Of a stretch of 12,569 bases of DNA, positions 6,445 to 12,569 are shown in pieces. The position numbers and the translations under genes were made by a program. The stretch is from Thermoprotei archaeon (GTDB lineage Archaea > Thermoproteota > Thermoprotei_A > Sulfolobales > Ignisphaeraceae), in contig QMWY01000013.1 of assembly GCA_003661865.1 (NCBI GenBank), forward strand, positions 1 to 12,569, given 5' to 3'. Each line of letters begins with the position of its first letter. Positions within the stretch are counted from its first letter, which is position 1. The notes beneath the pieces were generated by a model. It was not told where the DNA came from. It ran no database searches and saw only the letters and a program-made list of their open reading frames with translations.

Positions 6445-6652
6445 GCTACCGGGTTCGACCTGGGCTTGTCGCGGCGGTGAATGGGCGTATGTACCCGGCG
6501 AGAATCGCCTCGCCCCGCGAATGCTGCTACCTTCGCCCTGGCGAGAGCGTATATGTGACGTTTGTCGTTAGCGTGGACAGGGCCGTGAAGCCCAAGGACC
6601 ACGTGGCTGTGTATGTCTTCTTAGCATTTGCCCAGCAAACACCGGCTTACGC
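6438..6652 (+). pseudogene. C-terminal part of the frameshifted surface protein
   Basis: In the frame one base back from the preceding gene, translation continues from 6438 as ELSYRVRPGLVAAVNGRMYP, then RECCYLRPGESVYVTFVVSV and DHVAVYVFLAFAQQTPAYAY. This has the same strand-rich character and would extend the second beta-like domain. One extra G in the 6433-6438 run, or a -1 ribosomal slip there, joins the two parts without a gap. The frame stays open to 6830, but beyond about 6652 it is only the antisense of the chromate transporter gene. The natural C-terminus is therefore taken to lie near 6650, and its stop codon may be lost. Confidence 0.5.
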
Positions 6653-7240
6653 TTACCACAGGCCCAGAACCCCTAGAACGATCCCTACAGCTGCAGCTAC
6701 TAGAAGCGAGACTATCGGGTGGAACTTGAACACAAGAATAGAGACTATCATGTATAGGGCTATTAGCGCAACTGCGAGTAGCTGCATAGGCTTAGGCAGG
6801 GCTTCGCGTATCCCTACAGCCATGGAGTAGAGCGCCAAGATCATGAGGCCTAGGACAGCCCCCTTAAGCCCGTTTATCAGCGCCTGTACATACCGGTTCC
6901 CTGCAAACGATGCTACTCCGTAGGCCACGAGGGATATTATCGTGAATGGCGGGAGTATCACCCCTAGGGTAGCGATAGCCGCTCCTACGGGTCCCGCGAG
7001 CTTGAAGCCTACGTAGGTCGCGGCGTTCACGGCGACGGGCCCGGGTGTGGAGCCAGCGATCGCTACTAGGTTGGAGTACTCCTCCGGAGTTATCCACCCG
7101 GCATCCTCAACGATCTCCCGCTGTATAATCGGGAGGATCGCCCACCCTCCGCCGAAGCCAACGAGCCCTATCTTAAGGAACCGGGTGAAGAGCTCTAGGA
7201 GCAGCCCGGGTCTCAACCACCTAGCACCGCTACAAAGCAC
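6653..7240 (-). CDS. Chromate transporter family (CHR) protein, single domain
   Basis: The 195-residue integral membrane protein matches one CHR domain of the ChrA family, which exports chromate in proton-coupled fashion in studied bacterial members; the true substrate here is unknown. The marks are KIGLVGFGGGWAILP (23-37), ITPEEYSNLVAIAGSTPGPV (50-69), and AVNAATYVGFKLAG (70-83). About five or six hydrophobic segments follow, the last ending at the C-terminus. Short single-domain members usually work as pairs, but only one is visible. GTG 7240 is given as the start. TTG 7216, with AGGTGG directly in front, would remove 8 unusual residues and is a real alternative. It is divergent from the metallo-hydrolase gene and convergent with the broken surface gene. 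Confidence 0.88.
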   Translation of the reverse strand: MLCSGARWLRPGLLLELFTRFLKIGLVGFGGGWAILPIIQREIVEDAGWITPEEYSNLVAIAGSTPGPVAVNAATYVGFKLAGPVGAAIATLGVILPPFTIISLVAYGVASFAGNRYVQALINGLKGAVLGLMILALYSMAVGIREALPKPMQLLAVALIALYMIVSILVFKFHPIVSLLVAAAVGIVLGVLGLW

Positions 7241-7270
7241 CGAGCCGCAAGGAAATAAGGATCTTCACAG

Positions 7271-7278
7271 CATTTATC
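7271..7278 (+). promoter_or_regulatory. Possible TATA box in the gap between chromate transporter and metallo-hydrolase
   Basis: CATTTATC sits in the gap between the two divergent genes. On the plus strand it predicts a start near 7301, ten bases before TTG 7311. On the minus strand the complementary GATAAATG would place a start near 7249, close to GTG 7240. It may therefore serve either gene. Confidence 0.4.
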
Positions 7279-7310
7279 TCGGTGAGCCTCAGCATACTTG
7301 GTGGCGCTGC

Positions 7311-7946
7311 TTGGTCGAGGTGCTAAAGGGGGTTCACCTAGTGGATGGATCGTTTGCAAACGTCTACATCCTTGTGAGAAGCGATCACCTAGTGGCAATC
7401 GATGCGGGGGCTCCGGGAAACGAGGAGAAGGTGCTCGGCTATATTAGGGGCATGGGCGCCAAGCCCTCGTCGCTGAAGCTCGTTGTAGTTACACATGCTC
7501 ACTACGACCACGTAGGGGCGCTCAAGAGTCTTAGGGGCGCTACGGGTGCCCGCGTAGCCGCCCATAGGGATGAGGAACCCTTCATCGAGGGTAGAAGAGG
7601 GCTCCCTGGGGTACGTCATGAACCGGTAGAGGTAGACCTAGTGCTCGGAGAAGGAGATGTTGTTGAAGGGCTTCGCGTTATACACGTGCCGGGTCATACG
7701 CCTGGCAGCATCGCGCTGCTCGATGAAGAGCTGGGCGCGATCTTCATAGGGGACCTAGCCTATGAGGAGAACGGTGCTCTCTATGAGATCCCGCAGCAAT
7801 ACTCGCTTGATCCTGAGGGTAATAGGAGGTCTATAAAGAGGCTTCTCGAGCTGAAGTTTAAGCACGTGCTCCCGAGTCATGGAAGGCCCATTATCGGTAG
7901 GGGGCGCGAAGCCCTAGAGGACCTTGTTAAGAGGCTCAGGATCTAG
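7311..7946 (+). CDS. Metallo-beta-lactamase-fold hydrolase
   Basis: A 211-residue single-domain hydrolase of the metallo-beta-lactamase superfamily, closest in look to the glyoxalase II-like group. The zinc-binding set is complete: THAHYDHVGA (His62, His64, Asp66, His67), His129 in VPGHTPGSIA, Asp148 in FIGDLAY and His190 in LPSHGRP. The substrate is unknown; thioesters, lactones and phosphoesters are all possible in this superfamily. The reading frame is open far upstream to 7047, but that part is antisense to the chromate transporter gene. TTG 7311 is preferred because GGTGG lies 6 bases before it and the protein then begins like others of the fold (VEVLKGVHLVDGSFANVYIL). GTG 7320 is an alternative. 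The last 11 bases overlap the MFS gene tail to tail. Confidence 0.9.
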   Translation: MVEVLKGVHLVDGSFANVYILVRSDHLVAIDAGAPGNEEKVLGYIRGMGAKPSSLKLVVVTHAHYDHVGALKSLRGATGARVAAHRDEEPFIEGRRGLPGVRHEPVEVDLVLGEGDVVEGLRVIHVPGHTPGSIALLDEELGAIFIGDLAYEENGALYEIPQQYSLDPEGNRRSIKRLLELKFKHVLPSHGRPIIGRGREALEDLVKRLRI

Positions 7947-9114
7947 CTCCCTCCATGGGCTTGAGAGCTAGGTAAGCTGCTGTGGAGATAGTTAGGGTTA
8001 TGGCGGAGTAGAGGAAGCCTATCCTCAGGCTCCCGGCGACCTCGATCAGGAACCCGTTGAGCACTGGCGATGTGAAGAGCGCTAGCTGCGCAGACATCGA
8101 GTAGAGCCCGCTTACCCTACCCACAATGGCTGGAGGCACAACATCGTTTATAACAGCCCAGAAGGTCACTGTGGCGAACTTGTAGGATACGAATGCTGCT
8201 AGGGTTAGTAGTAGAGATGCTGAGCGTTCCGGAACTGCGTAGAGCCCCAGTAGCGCAGCTGTGGTTACGCCCTGTCCAACGGCGATCACGAATTTCCTAC
8301 CCCTTAAACCGCCCATCCTATCGGAGATAAGCCCCGCGATTACCTCAGCACATGTACCTAGGATAGCCACCAAAACCATGTACAGCACAAGATCTTGGTA
8401 CTTCAGCCCCAGCTCCTTCACGAAGAAGGTCGAGGTCCATGATATTAGGAGTCCCCAGGTCTGAAGCGTTAGGAAGAACCCTGCTAGGAGCAGAGCAACG
8501 GTTCCTAGAGATGATCTGAGGGTTCTAGTGCCAACGCGCTCCTCATGTACATCGGCCTGGTGGTAGCCCCATAGCCGTCGAATAGCTACAGCGTACAGAA
8601 CGGCGTAGGCTATGCCCATAGCGGAGGTGTACACAAGGCTCCTTCTCCATGACGCCTCGGCAAAGCCTACGATAACGTACGATGCTGCTAACCCAACTAT
8701 AGACCCCGCGTCATAAAGAGCCGTCGCGACCCCTACCATGGATTGCGGTACGTAGAGCGAGACGAGCTTCGCACATGATGGCCAGAGAGCAGGGGATACC
8801 AGCCCTAGTAGGAGACGGGTTGCTACTAGCCATCCCGCACTATTGGCCATACTTGTCAGTAGCGTTGCCAATGACATGGTGAGTAGGCCAGCAACCCCTA
8901 CTCTTACTGGGCCAAACCTATCGATTAGAACCCCTATCAGCGGTGATGAGAGGAAGGCGTTTAGCGTAACGGCGGCTATGGCGAAGCCCATTATGCTGGG
9001 AGGTATGGATAGCTCATCCATTATGAGCGGTGCTACCGTGTTCATGGCAACGATCAGCAGCGCACCTATCGATGTCAAGCCTAGGCATAGCAGCATCAGC
9101 GCTATCGGCTTCAT
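7936..9114 (-). CDS. Major facilitator superfamily transporter
   Basis: A 392-residue protein with about 12 hydrophobic segments, the standard MFS size. Between helices 2 and 3 it carries the motif-A loop GVLIDRFGPVRVG (61-73), and a matching loop follows in the second half (GLISDRMGGLRGRK). Helix 4 has RLLLGLVSPALWPS (100-113). The family moves small solutes by proton symport, antiport or uniport; nothing here identifies the substrate. ATG 9114 has GAGAGG 9 bases upstream. It follows the amidohydrolase gene and the C/D sRNA on the same strand, so it could import or export a substrate of the amidohydrolase, though a separate TATA-like element argues for its own promoter. The stop overlaps the metallo-hydrolase gene by 11 bases. 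Confidence 0.9.
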   Translation of the reverse strand: MKPIALMLLCLGLTSIGALLIVAMNTVAPLIMDELSIPPSIMGFAIAAVTLNAFLSSPLIGVLIDRFGPVRVGVAGLLTMSLATLLTSMANSAGWLVATRLLLGLVSPALWPSCAKLVSLYVPQSMVGVATALYDAGSIVGLAASYVIVGFAEASWRRSLVYTSAMGIAYAVLYAVAIRRLWGYHQADVHEERVGTRTLRSSLGTVALLLAGFFLTLQTWGLLISWTSTFFVKELGLKYQDLVLYMVLVAILGTCAEVIAGLISDRMGGLRGRKFVIAVGQGVTTAALLGLYAVPERSASLLLTLAAFVSYKFATVTFWAVINDVVPPAIVGRVSGLYSMSAQLALFTSPVLNGFLIEVAGSLRIGFLYSAITLTISTAAYLALKPMEGARS

Positions 9115-9149
9115 TCAGCTACGCCTCTCAGCGCTTGGGAGAAGCGGTG

Positions 9150-9157
9150 GTAAAAAT
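9150..9157 (-). promoter_or_regulatory. Possible TATA box for the MFS gene
   Basis: The minus strand reads ATTTTTAC here, the most AT-rich element between the C/D sRNA and the MFS start. A start about 26 bases downstream lies near 9128, leaving a leader of about 14 bases with a GAGAGG site. Confidence 0.4.
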
Positions 9158-9172
9158 CCCTAAGCGTGTAGC

Positions 9173-9222
9173 TCAGCGAGGGTGATATTCATCAGCGGTC
9201 AGCTAGCCGAAGTGCTCATCAC
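9173..9222 (-). ncRNA. C/D box guide sRNA
   Basis: Read on the minus strand the order is: box C GTGATGA (9222-9216), a 13-base guide GCACTTCGGCTAG (9215-9203), box D' CTGA (9202-9199), a 3-base spacer CCG, box C' CTGATGA (9195-9189), a 12-base guide ATATCACCCTCG (9188-9177) and box D CTGA (9176-9173). All four boxes fit the archaeal consensus; only the first base of C' departs. Both guide lengths and the short D'-C' spacer match archaeal C/D sRNAs that bind L7Ae, Nop5 and fibrillarin and direct 2'-O-methylation. By the box+5 rule, the modified bases would be a C in 5'-CUAGCCGAAGUGC and a G in 5'-CGAGGGUGAUAU. The targets were not identified. Box C overlaps the TGA stop of the amidohydrolase gene (TGATGA), so the RNA is probably processed from that transcript or its 3' region. 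Confidence 0.85.
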
Positions 9223-10781
9223 GGATAGACCCTTCTGCCACCAACGTACGTCTCAACAACCTCTATATCCCTAAGCTTCGTGGGCTCTGTAGCCAGCGGG
9301 TCAGCGCTGAGCACCACTAGATCTGCGTAATGTCCAGGCTCAAGCGATCCGGCCATGGGGTCCCTCAATGCGTAGGCGGAGCCCCGTGTATATGCATCCA
9401 GTGCCTCGTGGACCTCTAGGGTTTCGTTTGGTGTTATCCTCCCCAGCTCTATACCTTCATTGATTCCGCGGGTAACAGCTGCGTATAGCGTCTCGAAAGG
9501 ATCTACAGGCTCCACCGGGGCATCGGTCGATAGTGCTAGCCTAACTCCTCTCCTCACCATCGTGCGGAACGGGTATACCCAGGTTACTCTTCCCTTACCA
9601 ACCCTCCTAACAACCCACCAATCGGTAATAACAAAGTGTGGCTGAACAACAGCTACAGCACCTATTTTCGCCATCTCGGCGATCTGCTCAGGTCTAGCCA
9701 CCGAAGCATGCTCTACCCTAGCCCTATCGCCCTGGGAAACCCCTAGCTCCCTATAGAGCCTGAGAACGATATCGAGCGTAGCATCGCCAATTGCATGAAT
9801 CGCTAGCTGGAACCCCCTCTCAAAAGCTAGCATCGCGACCTCCTTTAGCTCCTCGTAACTCCAGAGCAGTGACCCTCTAGTCGAAGGGTCGTCGGCATAG
9901 GGTTCGCTAAGCCATGCAGTCCTAGCACCTAATGACCCATCTACTATGACCTTTAGACCCGTCACCCTTAGTAGGCCATCTCCAAAGCCCGGGGCTAAGC
10001 AGCTGCTGCACCTCCTGAAAGCCTCAGGTTCTAAGTATAGTCTGACCCTGATCGGCAGCTTACCCCTTCTCCACAGCTCCATAACGGCGTTAAGGGAATC
10101 CAGATTGCAGCTTACAAACCCTACCTCTGTAACCCCATGAGCTGCGACGTACCTAGCCCCCTCTTCAAGAGCTTTAACAAGTCCTCTCCTAGCACCCAGC
10201 GCCTCTATAGCACGCTGCACGAACTCCTCCTTTACTACCCCTGTGGGTTCCCCATCTTCCCTACGCATGATCAATGGGCTCTTAACATCTATCAACCCGC
10301 TCTCTACAAGAGCCCTAGTATTGAGCAGGGCCGCGTGGCCACAGACCCTTACTAACACCGCAGGTCTATCTCCTGTTACATCATCTATGTCCCACCGCGT
10401 GGGCCATCTACCTTCCTTGAACAGCTCCTGATCCCAGCCTCTTCCAAACACGACCTCGGTATCAGGGTGTTGCTCAAGGAATCTCCTGATACGCTCTCGC
10501 AGCTCCGCTATAGAGCGAACACCCCTTAGATCCGCTGAGCGCAGGCTCATTCCTAGGCTGTCTAGATGTAGGTGTGCATCTACAAATCCAGGAATAGCTA
10601 CCTTACCACCTAGATCTACGATATCACCGCCTAAACCCTTAACGATCCCAGCAGCCCTAGCAGGATCACCTGCATAGACTACTATACCGTTGACAACAGC
10701 AAGCCCTCTAACACGTCTAGGCGGTGAGAATCCGGTATATATAACGCCATTCACGAATGCAACAGTGTCCGTATTCACCAC
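9219..10781 (-). CDS. YtcJ-like metal-dependent amidohydrolase
   Basis: The 520-residue protein belongs to the amidohydrolase superfamily, YtcJ-like group (Amidohydro_3), which hydrolyses amide or ring C-N bonds; some members deformylate N-substituted formamides. The metal site can be traced: DAHLHL (His70, His72), the lysine in LKVIVDGSLGARTA (Lys277), His329 in AIHAIGDAT, His358 in VEHAS and Asp420 in STDAPVEP. The beta-sandwich parts at both ends are present (FVNGVIYTG at 9-17; ADLVVLSADP with VVETYVGGRRVY at the end). GTG 10781 and the adjacent GTG 10778 are both possible starts; they lie about 26 bases from a TATA-like element, so the mRNA is probably leaderless. The gene is divergent from a 2-hydroxyacid dehydrogenase across a palindrome and its stop codon is inside box C of the C/D sRNA. 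The substrate is unknown. Confidence 0.9.
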   Translation of the reverse strand: MVNTDTVAFVNGVIYTGFSPPRRVRGLAVVNGIVVYAGDPARAAGIVKGLGGDIVDLGGKVAIPGFVDAHLHLDSLGMSLRSADLRGVRSIAELRERIRRFLEQHPDTEVVFGRGWDQELFKEGRWPTRWDIDDVTGDRPAVLVRVCGHAALLNTRALVESGLIDVKSPLIMRREDGEPTGVVKEEFVQRAIEALGARRGLVKALEEGARYVAAHGVTEVGFVSCNLDSLNAVMELWRRGKLPIRVRLYLEPEAFRRCSSCLAPGFGDGLLRVTGLKVIVDGSLGARTAWLSEPYADDPSTRGSLLWSYEELKEVAMLAFERGFQLAIHAIGDATLDIVLRLYRELGVSQGDRARVEHASVARPEQIAEMAKIGAVAVVQPHFVITDWWVVRRVGKGRVTWVYPFRTMVRRGVRLALSTDAPVEPVDPFETLYAAVTRGINEGIELGRITPNETLEVHEALDAYTRGSAYALRDPMAGSLEPGHYADLVVLSADPLATEPTKLRDIEVVETYVGGRRVYP

Positions 10782-10800
10782 CCCGGGTGAAGGTGCCTAG

Positions 10801-10810
10801 GCATAGAAAT
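10801..10810. promoter_or_regulatory. Shared TATA-like element for the divergent pair
   Basis: GCATAGAAAT is the only AT-rich stretch between the two genes. Read leftward it lies about 26 bases before GTG 10781/10778. Read rightward it predicts a start near 10831, just before the dehydrogenase starts at 10838 and 10847. It is a poor TATA match in both directions, so regulated or weak transcription is likely. Confidence 0.4.
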
Positions 10811-10831
10811 CAGTGTTTCCGGGAAACACTG
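10811..10831. promoter_or_regulatory. Perfect palindrome, probable operator
   Basis: The arms CAGTGTTTCC and GGAAACACTG pair perfectly around one central G. The site abuts the TATA-like element on its right side. For the rightward gene it lies between TATA and predicted transcript start; for the leftward gene it covers the BRE side of the TATA box. This is the classic position for a dimeric archaeal regulator that controls both genes. The regulator is not encoded in this window. Confidence 0.6.
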
Positions 10832-10846
10832 AGCTGGGTGCAGAGC

Positions 10847-11848
10847 TTGGGAAGCCTTAAGGTGGTCTACGCTGTTAAGGTCCATAGGAAGGGACTTGAG
10901 CTCCTAAGAGAAAAGGGTTTCGAAGTAGTGGTCTACAGCAAGGGTAGAGTCCCGCCATTTGAGTGGCTATGCAAGGAGATTCGCGATGCACAGGGCCTAG
11001 TTATCACCCCTATTCATCGCGTCAACTCTGAGCTTCTGAGATGCTCAGATAAGCTGAGAATAGTGGTTATCCATGGAAGTGGTTACGAGAATGTAGACCT
11101 GGATACGTGTGAAGAGCGAGGTGTATGCGTGGCGAATGAGCCTGATGCTATAGCGGAATCCGTCGCTGAACATGCACTGGCGCTGGCACTAGCCGTTCTT
11201 AGGAATGTTGCTAGGGGCGATAGGTATGTACGGAGTGGTGCATGGAGAGAAGGACCGGCTCCGCGATCACTAATAGGCACGTCCTTGAAGGGGAAGACCG
11301 TTGGTATTGTAGGGGCGGGACGCGTGGGCTCAGCAGCTGCTCGTCTATTCAAGGCGTTGGGGAGTCGCGTCGTGTACTGGAGTAGGAGGAAGCCCGAGCT
11401 GGAGCACGGTGTTGGTGTAGAGTACGTGGGGCTGGAGAAGCTGTTTGAGGAGAGCGATATTGTTGTGGTGGCAGTGGCCCATACTCCTGAAACCCATCAC
11501 ATGATCAGCCGCTCGCTCCTATTCCGTGCGAAAAGAGGAGCTGTGCTTGTGAATGTTAGTAGGGGGGCCGTTATCGATACAAATGCACTGGTAGATGCGC
11601 TTAGAGAAGGGGTCATTGCGGGTGCTGGACTAGACGTGTTTGAGGAGGAGCCTCTTCCACCAACGAGCCCACTGGCCTCTATGGAGAATGTTGTTTTAAC
11701 ACCGCATATAGCTGGGTATACGTGGGAGGCCATGGAGGGTACTAGTGTAGCAGTTGCCCAAACACTCATCAGGTACCTCGTGCAGGGGGTACCACCGCTA
11801 AACCCGCTTACCCCGCGAAGCTGCGGAGTTAGAGGGGAACGCGTATAA
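10847..11848 (+). CDS. D-isomer-specific 2-hydroxyacid dehydrogenase
   Basis: The 333-residue protein is a D-2-hydroxyacid dehydrogenase without an ACT domain, the size of archaeal glyoxylate/hydroxypyruvate reductases and short phosphoglycerate dehydrogenases. It reduces 2-oxoacids with NAD(P)H. The N-terminal substrate domain has VIHGSGYENVD (74-84) and ANEPDAIAESVAEHALAL (96-113). The Rossmann loop is VGAGRVG (155-161). The catalytic set is Arg239 (NVSRGAVID), Glu268 (LDVFEEEP) and His287 (LTPHIAGYT). The second strand ends VVYWSRRK with no acidic residue, which favours NADPH by inference. The frame is open back to 10757, across the palindrome, but conserved sequence begins at LKVVYAV. TTG 10847 has GGGTG 6 bases upstream; GTG 10838 and GTG 10862 are alternatives. 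Which 2-oxoacid it uses cannot be read from the sequence. Confidence 0.9.
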   Translation: MGSLKVVYAVKVHRKGLELLREKGFEVVVYSKGRVPPFEWLCKEIRDAQGLVITPIHRVNSELLRCSDKLRIVVIHGSGYENVDLDTCEERGVCVANEPDAIAESVAEHALALALAVLRNVARGDRYVRSGAWREGPAPRSLIGTSLKGKTVGIVGAGRVGSAAARLFKALGSRVVYWSRRKPELEHGVGVEYVGLEKLFEESDIVVVAVAHTPETHHMISRSLLFRAKRGAVLVNVSRGAVIDTNALVDALREGVIAGAGLDVFEEEPLPPTSPLASMENVVLTPHIAGYTWEAMEGTSVAVAQTLIRYLVQGVPPLNPLTPRSCGVRGERV

Positions 11849-11849
11849 A
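11842..11849 (+). promoter_or_regulatory. TATA box for the 216-residue unassigned protein
   Basis: CGTATAAA overlaps the stop codon of the dehydrogenase gene. A start about 26 bases downstream falls near 11872, seven bases before ATG 11879. An inverted repeat (CCCAGC, 6-base gap, GCTGGG; 11861-11878) lies over this predicted start and abuts the ATG. Confidence 0.5.
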
Positions 11850-11878
11850 CCCTGTTACGCCCCAGCACAACAGCTGGG

Positions 11879-12529
11879 ATGTTGAGGAGCGTACATGTGG
11901 GTGCTAAGCTGGTCCTCTCCTCGGTTGAGGAGGGGGTGTGGCGTCTCTTCTCGTACTTATCCAGCAAGGGCAAGGCGCTCTACAACGACGTGCCTATGCA
12001 GGTGGTCGGCAGGGTCGGGAGGATCGAGGTCGGGCTCTTCGTAGGGCCCCGCTACGCCCTCCTCTCGGTGAGGTGCAGCGGCTGCGGATGCGAGGAGGTT
12101 GCTGAGGAGTTCCAGAGTGTTGTGGGTGTTATCGGGGCTAGCCTAGAGCTGATCAGGGCCGAGGCGTCGGAGGAGCTGGGGGCGGATGCTGTTAGGTGTA
12201 GCTCTGTACTGGAGGAGCTCGGCATAAAGCTCGTCCGCGAGGTCAGGATAGCCCCCAACGACATGCCCCTAGAGGTTATCCACGGAGGGGTTAGGATACC
12301 GGGAGTGGGCGAGGTCGCCGTGGTGATATCGGGCTACGCGGGTGCGGAGCTCTACAGGCTCTCCGTAGCCATAACGTCCCCGCCCAGGTTCAGCCCCCGC
12401 CTGCTAGCCCGGGAGGCGTGCAACATCCTTAGCGAGCTCCGCAAGCTTCTTAAGGAGTCTGAGTGCTCTAAGCGGGCCGAGGCCCTTCAGCGAGCCAAGG
12501 ATCTCGGTCTTCATGATCGCCACCGCTAG
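11879..12529 (+). CDS. Unassigned protein, 216 residues
   Basis: I do not recognise this protein. The first 60 residues look like an alpha/beta fold, with a helix (SSVEEGVWRLFSYLSSKGKA) followed by strands (MQVVGRVGRIEVGLFVG). A strand then leads to a cysteine group, RCSGCGC (Cys66, Cys69, Cys71), which might bind metal. The middle is helical, and residues 115-165 return to strands (KLVREVRIAPND, VGEVAVVISGY). The C-terminal 45 residues are helical and basic. There is no signal peptide or membrane segment, so it is probably cytoplasmic. ATG 11879 is supported by the TATA box 33 bases upstream. The last 126 bases are antisense to the apparent 3' end of a convergent gene, so either tail could be shorter in nature. 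Confidence 0.7.
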   Translation: MLRSVHVGAKLVLSSVEEGVWRLFSYLSSKGKALYNDVPMQVVGRVGRIEVGLFVGPRYALLSVRCSGCGCEEVAEEFQSVVGVIGASLELIRAEASEELGADAVRCSSVLEELGIKLVREVRIAPNDMPLEVIHGGVRIPGVGEVAVVISGYAGAELYRLSVAITSPPRFSPRLLAREACNILSELRKLLKESECSKRAEALQRAKDLGLHDRHR

Positions 12530-12569
12530 CTCTGGGGCCCTCTCCACCAGCTCGGCAACCGCCTCGACA
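12404..12569 (-). CDS. Probable 3' end of a convergent gene, partial
   Basis: On the minus strand a frame runs in from the right edge to TAG at 12406-12404. It gives 54 residues that begin VEAVAELVERAPELAVAIMK and end LAELAKDVARLPG. The stretch is strongly helical with Leu/Ala/Lys periodicity. Codon choice outside the overlap (GAG, GTG, GCC, AGG) looks coding, and the 40 bases right of 12529 are otherwise unexplained. The caution is that this frame shares codon boundaries with the plus gene, and in GC-rich genes that antisense frame is often open by chance. Product unknown. Confidence 0.45.
   Translation of the reverse strand, partial: VEAVAELVERAPELAVAIMKTEILGSLKGLGPLRALRLLKKLAELAKDVARLPG

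Noticed and set aside
6653..6830. Extension of the surface protein's second frame to 6830
   Set aside because: This part is antisense to the chromate transporter and has the low-complexity look of a shadow (PRTPRTIPTAAATRS). It is open only because the natural stop seems to be missing.
7047..7310. Upstream extension of the metallo-hydrolase reading frame
   Set aside because: It overlaps the chromate transporter on the other strand, and the fold's conserved sequence starts only after 7311, where a ribosome binding site and TTG are found.

Overview
The window looks like a piece of a hyperthermophilic crenarchaeal chromosome (Desulfurococcales/Pyrodictiaceae-like). The signs are a GC-rich sequence with heavy AGG, GAG, AAG and ATA codon use, many GTG and TTG starts, TATA-type promoters 25-30 bases ahead of starts (several at leaderless distance), purine-rich ribosome binding sites only at internal genes, and an archaeal-type C/D box guide RNA. 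No tRNA, rRNA, CRISPR array or insertion sequence was seen. Assignment to a genus is inference.

Layout. Bases 1-415 (minus) hold the N-terminal half of an ECF/CbiO-type ABC ATPase, divergent from a malic enzyme gene (506-1852). A leftward block follows: RidA-type deaminase (4153-3770), MazG-like NTP pyrophosphohydrolase (3739-3467) and a long dihydropteroate-synthase-related protein (3401-1830). This block is divergent from threonine synthase (4262-5371). RidA detoxifies enamine/imine products of PLP enzymes, so its place opposite a PLP-dependent threonine synthase is sensible.

The accessory part is 5372-6652. It carries a previously unlisted 12-cysteine membrane-anchored mini-protein whose frame is interrupted by one in-frame TAG. 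A membrane-anchored extracytoplasmic protein follows, whose frame breaks at a run of six G. Together they look like a two-gene cell-surface cassette in which both genes are interrupted, either by decay or by recoding.

Next are a single-domain chromate (CHR) transporter (minus), a metallo-beta-lactamase-fold hydrolase (plus) and an MFS transporter (minus). A C/D box sRNA (minus, 9173-9222) overlaps the stop codon of a YtcJ-like amidohydrolase (minus). The amidohydrolase is divergent from a D-2-hydroxyacid dehydrogenase. Their shared control region has a perfect 10+1+10 palindrome next to a TATA-like element, the layout expected of an operator. The window ends with an unassigned 216-residue protein (plus) and the probable 3' end of a convergent gene on the minus strand.

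Overall the genes are mainly central-metabolism and house-cleaning enzymes plus transporters, tightly packed with overlapping convergent ends. The strongest new observations are the cysteine-rich open frame with its in-frame TAG, the G6 frameshift in its neighbour, the C/D sRNA, and the palindromic operator.
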